DNA of 64,000 nt from Pelagibacter sp047722505 (GCF_047722505.1 NZ_CP159814.1:1359136-1423135); one strand, 5' to 3'; shown: positions 7,941 through 17,673, counted from the stretch's first letter. Notes: generated from the sequence alone by a model not told the origin. A program made the numbers and translations.

Positions 7941-9268
7941 CAATTTACGCGCTTTCGACAGGCCCAGGCATTTCTGGTGTTGCAATAATAAGAGTTTCAG
8001 GCTCTGAAACTTCAAAAGTAGTGCGATTGCTCACAGGCAAGCCTTTACCAGGACCAAGAGTAGCTACCCTTAGAAAGCTCAATAAAATAGACACTTCTGA
8101 GCTTATAGATGAGGGGATAATATTATGGTTTCCTGGGCCAAAGAGCTACACAGGTGAAGATATGGCTGAATTCCATGTACATGGTAGCAAAGCTGTAATT
8201 GAAGCTCTACACACCTCTATTTCACAAGTAGAAAATTGTCGTTTGGCTGAACCAGGCGAGTTTACAAAACTTGCATTTCAAAATGGGAAAATAAATTTAC
8301 TCAAAGCAGAAAGTATTGCTGATTTAATTTCTGCTGAAACTGAAATCCAAAGACAACAAGCAATAAAAATTATGAATGGAAAATCAGCAGACAGATTTAA
8401 TGCCTTGCGAGAAAAACTTTTAAAAATATTATCACACGTTGAGGCTAAAATAGATTTTCCAGATGAAGAATTACCGCAAAATATTTTGAAAAATATTAAA
8501 ATCAATTCTGGAGAAGTAATCTTAAATATTAAAAAAATTTTAGATGATCAAAAAGTTGGTGAAAGAATTCGTGAGGGTTTTAAAATTGCAATCATAGGAC
8601 CTGCTAATGCTGGAAAATCTAGTTTATTAAATTATCTTGCAAATCGTGATGCCGCTATCGTGTCCGAGATTGCTGGAACAACAAGAGATGTAATTGAGAC
8701 ACATTTAAATATTGATGGCTATCCAGTTGTGGTATCCGATACTGCAGGAATAAGGGAATCAAATAATGAGATTGAAAAAAAAGGAATAAAATTAGCACTT
8801 GATAAGGCTAAAAATGCAGATCTAAAGCTGATCGTTATAGACGCTAAAAGCATTGATTTTAAAGGAGTTTTAAAAGAATTCATGGATGAAAATGCAATAC
8901 TTGTGGTTAATAAATCTGATCTTTTAAAAGAAGATTTAAGTCCTGATATAAAATCTTTTGAACATGTTTTAATTTCAGTAAAAAACAATCTTAACGTAGA
9001 AGATTTAATTTTAAAAATCAAAAATAAATTAAAAAATAAATTTATCACAAGTGAGGATATTTTAATTACTCGTGAAAGACATAGGCAACACCTTGAACAA
9101 AGTTTAAATTATTTGAAAAACTTTGAAGAAAAAAATGAAGTAGAAGATTTTGATAAAGCTGCAGAAGATCTTCGATTAGCAACTCAACATTTAGGAATGA
9201 TAGTTGGAAAAGTAGATGTTGAAGAGATATTAGGAAGTATCTTTAATGATTTTTGTATTGGAAAATAA
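7937..9268 (+). CDS. mnmE: tRNA uridine-5-carboxymethylaminomethyl modification GTPase MnmE
   Basis: The 443-residue protein has the N-terminal tetrahydrofolate-binding domain (to about 120), a helical domain and an inserted G domain with P-loop GPANAGKSS (221-229), DTAG and NKSD motifs. It ends in FCIGK, whose cysteine is the conserved C-terminal residue of the family. With MnmG it installs the cmnm5 group at wobble U34. The ATG overlaps the stop of the preceding small gene (ATGA). The partner mnmG follows after an unusual 250-base gap. Confidence 0.97.
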   Translation: MTIYALSTGPGISGVAIIRVSGSETSKVVRLLTGKPLPGPRVATLRKLNKIDTSELIDEGIILWFPGPKSYTGEDMAEFHVHGSKAVIEALHTSISQVENCRLAEPGEFTKLAFQNGKINLLKAESIADLISAETEIQRQQAIKIMNGKSADRFNALREKLLKILSHVEAKIDFPDEELPQNILKNIKINSGEVILNIKKILDDQKVGERIREGFKIAIIGPANAGKSSLLNYLANRDAAIVSEIAGTTRDVIETHLNIDGYPVVVSDTAGIRESNNEIEKKGIKLALDKAKNADLKLIVIDAKSIDFKGVLKEFMDENAILVVNKSDLLKEDLSPDIKSFEHVLISVKNNLNVEDLILKIKNKLKNKFITSEDILITRERHRQHLEQSLNYLKNFEEKNEVEDFDKAAEDLRLATQHLGMIVGKVDVEEILGSIFNDFCIGK

Positions 9269-9518
9269 ACAATACCAATATTAAAATTATTTTTTCCTTA
9301 AATAAGCTAATACTATCAACATATCTCAATTTAACTCAAAACTTGTGTTTTTTGAGAGTTTTTGAGCCATTTAGGTCACTTATCGTTGATAATCATAGCT
9401 TATTTAAGAAATTTATAGACATTTTTATTGATTTTTAAGATCATAAATATATTTAAAATAATTTAATTAGTTTTGACTCTCATCTTGTAAAAAAATTGAT
9501 CAGTTATAAATTTAAGTT
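9269..9518. other. Structured non-coding gap between mnmE and mnmG
   Basis: This 250-base spacer holds no convincing gene. A perfect 13-base inverted repeat, CTTAAATAAGCTA (9297-9309) and TAGCTTATTTAAG (9396-9408), encloses 86 bases. Inside it are CTCAA/TTGAG (9325-9329 with 9362-9366), CTCAAAA/TTTTGAG (9335-9341 with 9350-9356) and the palindrome TTATC-gtt-GATAA (9380-9392). The arms could fold as a nested RNA or act as protein-binding DNA. The sequences CTATCAACA (9313-9321) and GTTGATAA (9385-9392) resemble weak DnaA boxes. Function is unknown. Confidence 0.5.
9297..9408. repeat. 13-bp perfect inverted repeat with nested smaller inverted repeats
   Basis: Arms 9297-9309 and 9396-9408 are exact reverse complements. 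Two further complementary pairs (9325-9329 with 9362-9366; 9335-9341 with 9350-9356) are correctly nested inside, as a single folded stem system would need. No run of T follows directly, so it is not a simple intrinsic terminator. Confidence 0.7.
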
Positions 9519-11390
9519 ATGAAAAATGACTTGTCATTTGATGTGATTGTAATTGGAGGTGGACATGCTGGCTGCGAAGCCGCTGCAGCTTCCGCACGTC
9601 TTGGAGTTAACACTGCCCTATTCACTCATAAAATTGAGACTATTGGTGAGATGTCTTGTAACCCAGCAATAGGAGGCCTTGGTAAAGGACACCTTGTTAG
9701 AGAGATTGATGCGTTGGATGGTGTGATGGGTGAGGTTGCAGATAAATCAGGTATACAATTTAGATTATTAAACAGAAGTAGAGGGCCTGCAGTTCAAGGA
9801 CCCAGAACACAATCAGACAGATCATTGTATCGTAAATATATGCAAGAAAAATTGTTAAACTACTGTAATTTAAGTGTTTTTTCTGATCCTGTAATAAAAT
9901 TTATTTTTAATAAAAACACTATAAGTGGTTTTGAAACAAAGTCAGGTAAAAAAATTTTATGTGGTAAGCTAATCTTAACAACAGGCACATTTTTGAATGG
10001 TTTGATACATATTGGTGATGAGAGAACACCTGCTGGCAGGTTTGATGAGAAGCCCTCAACCGGATTAAGTGAGCAACTTGAAAAGTATGATTTCAAAATA
10101 GGTAGACTTAAGACGGGTACACCTCCAAGGCTCGATGCTAGAACAATTAAGTATGAGAATTTAGAAGAACAGTTTGCAGATGATGATCCTTATTTTTTTT
10201 CATTCTTAACTAAAAAAAATTTAAACAAACAAGTTTCATGTCGTATGACCTATACGAATGAAAAGGTTCATAAGATAATTCAAAAAAACTTAAAAAGAAG
10301 TGCCATGTACTCAGGAAGCATACAGGGCGTTGGTCCAAGATATTGTCCTTCAATTGAGGATAAGATAGTAAAGTTTGCAGATAAGGACCGACACCAGATA
10401 TATTTAGAGCCAGAAGGTCTTAATGACCACACAATATACCCTAATGGAATATCTACTTCTTTACCCGAGGATGTTCAGCAAGAAATATGTAACAATATTA
10501 AAGGCTTAGAGAGTGTTCAGATAATAAGACCAGGTTATGCAATAGAATATGACTATATTGACCCTAGAGAACTCTTTTTAACTCTTGAGACTAAAAAAAT
10601 TCAAAACTTATACCTTGCAGGACAGATAAATGGTACGACTGGATATGAGGAAGCCGCTGCTCAAGGTTTAATAGCTGGAATTAATGCAGCTTTATCTTTT
10701 AAGAAAGAAGAGCCATTTATTTTGGATAGATCAGATGCCTACATTGGAGTTATGATAGATGATTTAGTAACAAAGGGCGTTGCCGAGCCTTATAGAATGT
10801 TTACCTCAAGAGCTGAATATAGACTAAGTTTAAGAGCAGATAACGCTGACCAAAGATTAACAAACAAAGGAATTGAAGTTGGATTAATATCAAAAGAAAG
10901 AGAGGATCTTTTCAAAGACAAAGAACACAAATTAGTGATAATATCTAAAATAATGTCTGAATCTTTTATATCTCCAACTAAAATTAAGAAATTTGATATT
11001 AAAATTGCAAAAGATGGTATTTTAAGAAAATCTAATGAAATATTAACTCAAAAAGGTGTTGACATGAAAAAAATAAGAGAAATTTGGCCTGAAATTCCTT
11101 ATTTTGATGAAAAAATAGATGAGCAAATTGAAATTAATGCTCATTACAGAGGCTATCTTAAGAAACAAAAGGCTGACATATTAGCTTTTAAAAGAGACGA
11201 AAATTTAGTTATACCTGAAAAAGTCAATTATGATGAACTTTCTGGGCTATCAAATGAAGTTAAAGCTAAATTTAAACAAATAAAACCAAAAACTATGGGA
11301 CAAGCACTACGAATTGATGGAATAACCCCAGCTGCCGTATATATTTTGTTGTCACATGTAAAAAGAAAGTCTATTAAGCTTATAGCTTAA
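9519..11390 (+). CDS. mnmG: tRNA uridine-5-carboxymethylaminomethyl modification enzyme MnmG (GidA)
   Basis: The 623-residue FAD enzyme works with MnmE on tRNA wobble uridines. The FAD dinucleotide fold VIGGGHAGCEAA is at residues 11-22, and the family blocks SCNPAIGGLGKGHL and NGTTGYEEAAAQG are present. Length is normal. The ATG at 9519 follows the structured gap. The stop overlaps the rsmG ATG by one base (TAATG), so mnmG, rsmG, parA and parB read as one operon, the classic origin-proximal cluster. Confidence 0.98.
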   Translation: MKNDLSFDVIVIGGGHAGCEAAAASARLGVNTALFTHKIETIGEMSCNPAIGGLGKGHLVREIDALDGVMGEVADKSGIQFRLLNRSRGPAVQGPRTQSDRSLYRKYMQEKLLNYCNLSVFSDPVIKFIFNKNTISGFETKSGKKILCGKLILTTGTFLNGLIHIGDERTPAGRFDEKPSTGLSEQLEKYDFKIGRLKTGTPPRLDARTIKYENLEEQFADDDPYFFSFLTKKNLNKQVSCRMTYTNEKVHKIIQKNLKRSAMYSGSIQGVGPRYCPSIEDKIVKFADKDRHQIYLEPEGLNDHTIYPNGISTSLPEDVQQEICNNIKGLESVQIIRPGYAIEYDYIDPRELFLTLETKKIQNLYLAGQINGTTGYEEAAAQGLIAGINAALSFKKEEPFILDRSDAYIGVMIDDLVTKGVAEPYRMFTSRAEYRLSLRADNADQRLTNKGIEVGLISKEREDLFKDKEHKLVIISKIMSESFISPTKIKKFDIKIAKDGILRKSNEILTQKGVDMKKIREIWPEIPYFDEKIDEQIEINAHYRGYLKKQKADILAFKRDENLVIPEKVNYDELSGLSNEVKAKFKQIKPKTMGQALRIDGITPAAVYILLSHVKRKSIKLIA

Positions 11391-12037
11391 TGGAAGAAAT
11401 TTTTAAAAAATATCCAATACTAAAAGGGCAAAATGTTCCACGTGAAACATTTATTGATTTTGAGATATTTGTGTCAATGCTACAGCAAAGAAATAACGAA
11501 ATTAATATAATAAGCAAAAAAACAGCAAATAATGAAGTAATTAGAGAACGTCATATAGTTGATTCTGCACAAATCATTGAATTTGTTGATTTAAATAGTG
11601 ATATAATAGTAGATTTAGGGTCAGGAGGTGGAATGCCGGGCATAATCATATCAATTATGATCAAAAATGTGAAAAATTTTATTAGAGTCCACCTATATGA
11701 AAAAAGTCACCATAAAAGCTCTTTTTTAAGAAAAGTATCTAGAGATTTAAAATTAAACACCGAAGTCATTCAAGAAAATATTTTTGAAGCACAAAATTTA
11801 GAGGCAGGTACAATAATGGCAAGAGCTTTTAAACCTCTGCCAATAATTTTAGATTTAATTGATAAAAATTTTAGTAGTTACAAAAATTTAATTGTTTTCA
11901 TGGGAAAAAATGGTGAAAAAATTTTAGAAGAAACTTTAATAAATTGGGATTTTGATTTTGAAAAGAAAAAAAGTATTACAAGTGAAGATTCATTTTTATT
12001 AAATATAAAAAATATTAAAAAAAAATTAAATAAATAA
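11390..12037 (+). CDS. rsmG: 16S rRNA (guanine527-N7)-methyltransferase RsmG (GidB)
   Basis: The 215-residue protein methylates G527 of 16S rRNA. The SAM-binding motif IVDLGSGGGMPGI is at residues 73-85. Residues NVPRET (15-20) are encoded by a complete parS site, so this stretch serves both protein and centromere. The gene overlaps mnmG by one base and its stop abuts the parA ATG. Confidence 0.96.
   Translation: MEEIFKKYPILKGQNVPRETFIDFEIFVSMLQQRNNEINIISKKTANNEVIRERHIVDSAQIIEFVDLNSDIIVDLGSGGGMPGIIISIMIKNVKNFIRVHLYEKSHHKSSFLRKVSRDLKLNTEVIQENIFEAQNLEAGTIMARAFKPLPIILDLIDKNFSSYKNLIVFMGKNGEKILEETLINWDFDFEKKKSITSEDSFLLNIKNIKKKLNK
11434..11449. promoter_or_regulatory. parS centromere site inside rsmG
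   Basis: TGTTCCACGTGAAACA matches the widely conserved ParB-binding consensus TGTTNCACGTGAAACA at every fixed position. It lies in the rsmG coding region, about 600 bases before parA. This is the only full-length match I saw by eye in the window. Confidence 0.9.
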
Positions 12038-12832
12038 ATGCAAATTATTTCTGTAATAAATCAAAAGGGTGGGGTTGGAAAAACAACAACTGTAATTAAT
12101 CTTGCAGCAGGTTTAGCCCAACTAGAGAAAAAAATTTTAGTAATCGACCTTGATCCACAAGGAAATGCTACTACAGGACTTGGATTATCCAATTTAGAAA
12201 ATTCGACTGACACTATTTACGGAGTGTTGAATGGAACAAAGACAATTTCTGATGTGATAAGAAAAACAGAGTTCAAAAATTTAGATATAGTTACTTCAAA
12301 TGTAGATTTATCTGGTCTTGAGGTCGAAACAGCTGAAGATAGCATGAGAGCCTTCATTTTAAAACGCGAATTAACCACTTATTTAAACAATTCTAGAGCA
12401 ACCTATGACTATGTGCTTATAGACTGTCCACCATCACTAAGTTTGCTTACAGTCATGGCCTTAGTGTCTTCTCATTCATTGTTAGTGCCACTTCAGGCTG
12501 AATTTTTTGCTTTAGAAGGATTAACTCAGTTAATGAAAACCATAGAAAGAATAAAAGTTAATTTAAATCCTGAATTAAAAATTAGAGGAATACTTTTAAC
12601 AATGTTTGATAAAAGAAATAAGCTATCTACACAAGTAGAAAAAGAAGCAAGAGACTATTTTAATAAAAAAGTTTATCTAACAGTGATACCAAGAAATGTC
12701 AGACTGTCGGAGGCCCCATCGCACGGCATGCCAGTTCTAATTTATGATAAATCTTGTCCCGGTAGTAAATCATATTTTAACTTTACAGATGAATTTATTA
12801 ATCAAGAACAAATAAAGGGGGGCACAGCATAA
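12038..12832 (+). CDS. parA: Chromosome partitioning ATPase ParA
   Basis: The 264-residue protein is a ParA/Soj-type ATPase with the deviant Walker A motif KGGVGKTTT (residues 10-18), Walker A' VIDLDPQGNATTG and the switch motif LIDCPPSLS. It forms a nucleoid-bound gradient that moves ParB-parS complexes. The short N terminus, without a DNA-binding domain, is typical of chromosomal ParA. The ATG abuts the rsmG stop and the stop overlaps the parB ATG by one base. Confidence 0.97.
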   Translation: MQIISVINQKGGVGKTTTVINLAAGLAQLEKKILVIDLDPQGNATTGLGLSNLENSTDTIYGVLNGTKTISDVIRKTEFKNLDIVTSNVDLSGLEVETAEDSMRAFILKRELTTYLNNSRATYDYVLIDCPPSLSLLTVMALVSSHSLLVPLQAEFFALEGLTQLMKTIERIKVNLNPELKIRGILLTMFDKRNKLSTQVEKEARDYFNKKVYLTVIPRNVRLSEAPSHGMPVLIYDKSCPGSKSYFNFTDEFINQEQIKGGTA

Positions 12833-13680
12833 TGGATAAAAATAAAATAAAGAAAGGGCTAGGCAGAGGACTATCATCATTGATAGGTGAAACAAAAAAT
12901 GAAAAAGATTTTAATAAATTATCCATAAGCGATTTAGTAAGCAACAAATTTCAACCTAGAAAAATTTTTGATGAAGAAAATCTAAAAGACTTAACAAATT
13001 CTATAAAAGAAAGGGGCATTATCCAACCGATAATTGTTAGAAAGTCATCTGTTAATAACTCTAAATACGAAATAATTGCAGGAGAGAGAAGATGGTTAGC
13101 TGCCCAAAAAGCTGGACTACATGAAGTTCCTGTTGTTATAACAAATGCAGATGACCTTAAATCTCTTGAATTTGCTATTATTGAAAACGTTCAAAGAAAT
13201 GACCTTAATGCAGTAGAAGAGGCGCGTGGTTATCAAAGACTTATTGACGAATTCTCTTATGATCAAGAAAAGGTAGCGAAATTTATTGGAAAAAGTAGAA
13301 GTCACATAGCAAATTTTTTAAGATTACTTGGGCTTCCTGAGGAAGTACTAAAATTGATTGAAACAAAAAAACTAACACCGGGACATGCAAAAATTTTAGT
13401 TGGTCTTCATAATTCAGCATTTGTTGCAAACAAAATAATTGAAAAAAATCTTTCTGTTAGACAATCAGAAAATTTTGTAAAAATTTTTAAAATAAAAAAA
13501 CAATCTTCCAAAAAAATCAAAGATATTAATCTACAAGCTTTAGAGAATTCAATTCGTGAAAAAATTGGACTGAATGTTTTAATTAAAAATAAAAATAATA
13601 ATACTGGATCTCTAATACTTGAGTATAAAGATCTCACCCAGTTAAATAAAATAATTGAAATTATAAAATCTAATTATTAA
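12832..13680 (+). CDS. parB: Chromosome partitioning protein ParB
   Basis: The 282-residue protein begins with the GRGLSSLIGE motif (residues 11-20) that contacts ParA. The CTP-binding fold has GERRWLAA (84-91) and ENVQRNDLN (118-126), followed by a helix-turn-helix around 145-165 that reads parS. The C-terminal dimerisation part is short and lysine-rich. Its binding site is upstream in rsmG. The 3' end overlaps the convergent holA by 11 bases (13670-13680). Confidence 0.97.
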   Translation: MDKNKIKKGLGRGLSSLIGETKNEKDFNKLSISDLVSNKFQPRKIFDEENLKDLTNSIKERGIIQPIIVRKSSVNNSKYEIIAGERRWLAAQKAGLHEVPVVITNADDLKSLEFAIIENVQRNDLNAVEEARGYQRLIDEFSYDQEKVAKFIGKSRSHIANFLRLLGLPEEVLKLIETKKLTPGHAKILVGLHNSAFVANKIIEKNLSVRQSENFVKIFKIKKQSSKKIKDINLQALENSIREKIGLNVLIKNKNNNTGSLILEYKDLTQLNKIIEIIKSNY

Positions 13681-14665
13681 TTTTTTTTGAATTATTAATT
13701 ATAAAGTCAGATAAAATATTTTTTGCTATTGATGAGTTTTTTTTAATCAAAAGTTCAATTTCATTACTTTCATATATTAAATTTTTTAATTCTTCTTTTT
13801 TCCAAGACTTTATTTGTTGGGTTACCAGTGGCTTATCTTTCCAAAAAATTGTTGGTTTAAAGGAAGAAATTGCCTGATCAATGTTGTTTTTTTCATCAAC
13901 TAATTCACATATTTTAAGCAGTCTTTTTAGTTTAGCTAACAATGTTCTAATGACTATTATATTATCTTCATCAGAATAGTTATTTTCATTCAAAATAGTA
14001 ACAGTTTTTCTAGTATTTTTAGCCAACGAATGATCAATAAGTTCCGATGCACTATAATTATCAGCAAGATTTGTCAGTTTAATTATTTCATGATGAGTAA
14101 TGTTTTTTTTGTTTAAAGAAAAATTTTCTATTTTTTCTAATTCATTATTTAAATTTTTTCTATCACCCCTGCTTCTTTCAATTAAAATATTTATTAGTTG
14201 TTGAGAAATTGGAATTTTTTTATTTCTAAAAAATTGGCTAATTATGGAATTTAGAGTTTGATTGTTGTCTTCATAAAATGGAATACAAATAATAGATTTT
14301 TCTTTTTCAAAAAGTTTTCTTAAATTGGATTTTTTTTCAAGATTTTTAGAATTTATAATAAATTGAATATCTTTTGGATCTTTTTCTATCAATTCCTCTA
14401 TAATAGGAACAATTTTATCAGTAGCTCTGTTTACTATAATTAATTTTTCACTGTCAAAAAATGATTTTGTAAGAATAGAATTAAAAAAGTTAATTATATT
14501 GTCTAATATTTCTTTCTCTTCGTATCTATGAATTTTATCTAGGTAATTTTTTTCAAATAAGTTCTTTATAGTTTCTCCTTTTAGACCCTCATTATTACCG
14601 TAAAGAAGATAAAATTTATAATTAGCTGTTTTTAATTTGTTCAATTCAAACGACTTAAGAATCAT
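13670..14665 (-). CDS. holA: DNA polymerase III delta subunit
   Basis: The 331-residue protein matches the HolA family in length and in its N-terminal YLLYGNNEGLK segment, with the RxF-like helical C terminus rich in Lys and Asn. Delta opens the beta clamp in the clamp loader. Sequence conservation in this family is low, so the call also leans on context: holA follows lptE and leuS in many proteobacteria. The ATG overlaps the lptE stop (ATGA), and the 3' end overlaps parB by 11 bases. Confidence 0.88.
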   Translation of the reverse strand: MILKSFELNKLKTANYKFYLLYGNNEGLKGETIKNLFEKNYLDKIHRYEEKEILDNIINFFNSILTKSFFDSEKLIIVNRATDKIVPIIEELIEKDPKDIQFIINSKNLEKKSNLRKLFEKEKSIICIPFYEDNNQTLNSIISQFFRNKKIPISQQLINILIERSRGDRKNLNNELEKIENFSLNKKNITHHEIIKLTNLADNYSASELIDHSLAKNTRKTVTILNENNYSDEDNIIVIRTLLAKLKRLLKICELVDEKNNIDQAISSFKPTIFWKDKPLVTQQIKSWKKEELKNLIYESNEIELLIKKNSSIAKNILSDFIINNSKKINN

Positions 14666-15117
14666 TTCTGTGTATTAATAAATAAAATTATTTTCTGCAC
14701 CATAGATTCAACTAAATTATTTAAGATTTTATTTTCTTCTCTAGATAATTCAAATTTATTTTTTTGGGTGTTATATGAAAAATCAGAAATAAAAGTTTTT
14801 GTAACCTTTTGATTATCTTTATTCAAAGATATATTAATTTCCAAATTTAAATTATAAACGGATGCATTTCCTTGTTTATCTTTTGAAACAATACGCTTAT
14901 TTTTTTTTGTATTAATATTTAATACATATGAATTTTCTAACTCACCCACCTCATCTAATGATAATAAAGATAAAATTTGACGGTTAATTTTTTTTTCACC
15001 AACAGTTTCAACTTTATTTATTAATATGTCGGAAGATTTTTTACCTGAATATAATGGGCTATATCCACAACTTGTTAAAAAAAATAGACAACATATCAAA
15101 ATTATTTTTTTCTTCAT
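14662..15117 (-). CDS. lptE: LPS-assembly lipoprotein LptE
   Basis: The 151-residue protein starts with a lipoprotein signal peptide whose lipobox is FLTSCGYSPLYS (Cys17). The CGYxPLY start is typical of LptE/RlpB. LptE plugs the LptD outer-membrane channel that delivers lipopolysaccharide to the cell surface. The leuS-lptE-holA order is a known proteobacterial arrangement. It overlaps leuS by one base and holA by four. Confidence 0.87.
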   Translation of the reverse strand: MKKKIILICCLFFLTSCGYSPLYSGKKSSDILINKVETVGEKKINRQILSLLSLDEVGELENSYVLNINTKKNKRIVSKDKQGNASVYNLNLEINISLNKDNQKVTKTFISDFSYNTQKNKFELSREENKILNNLVESMVQKIILFINTQK

Positions 15118-17663
15118 TATTTTATAATTAAATTTATTAACTTATCTTTTATAAAAATGCTTTTTACAATTTTTTTATTTTCTAAGAATTTCGTCAATTC
15201 TTCTGTTTTTTTTATCTTTTCAATCAGGTCATTTTCTTCAAAACTATCTTGGCTTTCAAAAAGAGCTCTCTTTTTACCATTTATTTGTACCACTATATTG
15301 AAATGTTTATTCTTTAGATACTTTTGATTAATTTCTGGCCATAAAAAATTTTCTTTCTTACTTATCTCATTTAAACATTCAAATGCTAAATGAGGAACCA
15401 GTGGAGACATAACTTTTAAAATTTTTATATAGTTATTAACTAAATTTTTATAATTTTTATCACTTATCTTATTAAAGAAATTATATATTTCGTGTAAATT
15501 TGCTACTATCACATTATATCTAAATTTTTCTAAATTTATATTTATTTTATTTATTTGTTGATTAGTAAACTCTTCAACTTCATCATTAAAAATTAAGTTT
15601 TTATTGCCTTCTTCTAATTTTATTCTAGACTTAATAGCTGCATGTAGTTCCCAAAATTTTTGAATAAATTTGTAGGAGGCATTAATACCTTGATCTGACC
15701 ACTGTACGTCTTTTTCAGGAGGACTATCTGATAGAATAAATAGCCTGACAGCATCAGCCCCATATTCTGCAATAATTTTTTCTGGATCAATTGTATTCTT
15801 TTTTGATTTAGACATTGATTCAGTCGTGCCAACAATTACTTTTTCTGATGGGTCACTTTTATTATAGTAATTTTTACCATCGTCTGAAAAAACCTCCTCA
15901 GGGCTTAGCCAATTATTTTTTTGGTTTTTATAGGTAGGGTGACAAACCATTCCTTGGGTAAATAAGCCTTTAAAAGGTTCTTCAATGTTAATTTTTTCAT
16001 TTTTATAACTTAGTGCACGCATAAAAAATCTTGAATATAAAAGATGGAGGATGGCATGCTCTACACCTCCAATGTATTGGTCCACAGGCATCCAGTAATT
16101 TAAGTCATCAATATCAAATGCGGAGCTTGCATTATTAGAAGAACAAAATCTTAAAAAATACCATGAAGAATCAACAAAAGTATCTAGTGTATCTGTTTCT
16201 ATAGTGCACTCATCTCCATCGATTGTAATTTTTTTCCAATCATGTTGATGATCTAAGGGGTTTCCAGTTGTGTTTAAATTGATATTTTCAGGAAGTTTAA
16301 GAGGTAGGTTTTCTTTTGGTATTTTTACAATTTGATTATTTTTATTATAAGCTATTGGTATAGGGCACCCCCAGTATCTTTGTCTAGATATGCCCCAATC
16401 TTTTAATCTAAAGTTAATTTTTTTTTTACCTATTTTTTTTTCTTCCAAAACTTTTATTGCTTCTAAAATAGACTCTTCAGGAACTTTTAAGTTGTTTAAA
16501 AACTTAGAGTTAAAAATAACACCAGAATCTGTGTATGCTTTTTTTTCTACTTTAAAAGTATCATTTTCACCTTTAGGTTTAACAACTGTTTTTATATCAA
16601 GATTATATTTCAAAGCAAAATCAAGATCTCTTTGATCGTGAGCTGGACAGCCAAATACAGCACCAAAACCGTAATCCATTAAGACAAAATTTGCAAAATA
16701 AACTGGCACTTTTATATTTTTATCAAACGGGTTAAGTGCTACTAAATCTGTTTTAAATCCAATTTTTTCTGCCTGTGCAATAGATTCCTCGGTTGTACCA
16801 GTTGTAGAACAATCTTTTTTAAATTTATTAAACTCTTCTTTGTGTTCATAAAATTTAGCAATTGGGTGGTCTACAGATAGTGCTAAAAATGAAATACCAA
16901 AAAGAGTGTCAGGTCTTGTGGTAAAACATTTTATATACTCAACCTCATTATTGCCTTCGATCTTAAAATCAATTTCACAACCAAACGACTTGCCGATCCA
17001 ATTTTTTTGCATTGTTTTCACTTTGTTGGGCCACTCTGTGAGACCTTCTAAACCTAAGAGAAGTTCGTCAGAAAACTTTGAAATATTAAAAAACCATTGG
17101 TTAAGTTTTTTTCTCTCCACCATAGCGCCAGAACGCCAACCCTTACCATCTATCACCTGTTCATTTGCAAGTACCGTTTTGTCAACAGGATCCCAGTTAA
17201 CATAGTTTTCTTTTCTATAAACAAGACCTTTATCGTAAAGTTCTAAAAAAAATATTTGCTGATGTTTGTAGTATTCGGGGGAACACGTAGAAATTTCTTT
17301 AGTCCAATCAATTGAAAGTCCCAATTTTTTTAATTGAGTTCTCATGGTTGAAATATTTTTCTCAGTCCACTCTTTAGGATCTAAATTATTTTGTTTTGCG
17401 GCGTTTTCAGCAGGCATACCAAAAGAGTCCCATCCCATTGGGTGTAAAACATTATACCCTTGCATAGCCTTGAACCGTGCAAGAACATCACCAATGGTAT
17501 AGTTTCTAACATGTCCCATGTGAATTTTCCCAGATGGGTATGGAAACATCTCAAGGCAATAAAATTTTTTTTGATTTAAATTTTTTTTGGCCTCAAAATA
17601 TTTATTTTTATCCCAGAAAAGTTGCCATTTTTTTTCAACAATTTTAAAGTTGTATCTACTCAA
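15117..17663 (-). CDS. leuS: Leucyl-tRNA synthetase
   Basis: The 848-residue class I synthetase charges tRNA-Leu. The HIGH-type motif reads HMGH at residues 48-51, inside PYPSGKIHMGH, and the KMSKS-type motif is SMSKSKK near residue 615. The editing domain lies between them. The start codon is TTG at 17663-17661: the family N terminus SRYNFK...EKKWQ begins right there and no ATG is available before residue 39. It follows the DUF3576 lipoprotein gene by 10 bases and overlaps lptE by one. Confidence 0.97.
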   Translation of the reverse strand: MSRYNFKIVEKKWQLFWDKNKYFEAKKNLNQKKFYCLEMFPYPSGKIHMGHVRNYTIGDVLARFKAMQGYNVLHPMGWDSFGMPAENAAKQNNLDPKEWTEKNISTMRTQLKKLGLSIDWTKEISTCSPEYYKHQQIFFLELYDKGLVYRKENYVNWDPVDKTVLANEQVIDGKGWRSGAMVERKKLNQWFFNISKFSDELLLGLEGLTEWPNKVKTMQKNWIGKSFGCEIDFKIEGNNEVEYIKCFTTRPDTLFGISFLALSVDHPIAKFYEHKEEFNKFKKDCSTTGTTEESIAQAEKIGFKTDLVALNPFDKNIKVPVYFANFVLMDYGFGAVFGCPAHDQRDLDFALKYNLDIKTVVKPKGENDTFKVEKKAYTDSGVIFNSKFLNNLKVPEESILEAIKVLEEKKIGKKKINFRLKDWGISRQRYWGCPIPIAYNKNNQIVKIPKENLPLKLPENINLNTTGNPLDHQHDWKKITIDGDECTIETDTLDTFVDSSWYFLRFCSSNNASSAFDIDDLNYWMPVDQYIGGVEHAILHLLYSRFFMRALSYKNEKINIEEPFKGLFTQGMVCHPTYKNQKNNWLSPEEVFSDDGKNYYNKSDPSEKVIVGTTESMSKSKKNTIDPEKIIAEYGADAVRLFILSDSPPEKDVQWSDQGINASYKFIQKFWELHAAIKSRIKLEEGNKNLIFNDEVEEFTNQQINKININLEKFRYNVIVANLHEIYNFFNKISDKNYKNLVNNYIKILKVMSPLVPHLAFECLNEISKKENFLWPEINQKYLKNKHFNIVVQINGKKRALFESQDSFEENDLIEKIKKTEELTKFLENKKIVKSIFIKDKLINLIIK

Positions 17664-17673
17664 AATTTTTGTT

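Noticed and set aside
9253..9438. 61-codon frame on the plus strand in the mnmE-mnmG gap
   Set aside because: It begins inside the end of mnmE, lacks a ribosome-binding site, and its composition follows the inverted-repeat element; I see no protein-like pattern.
15061..15070. DnaA-box-like ATATCCACA in lptE
   Set aside because: One mismatch, inside a coding region, isolated.
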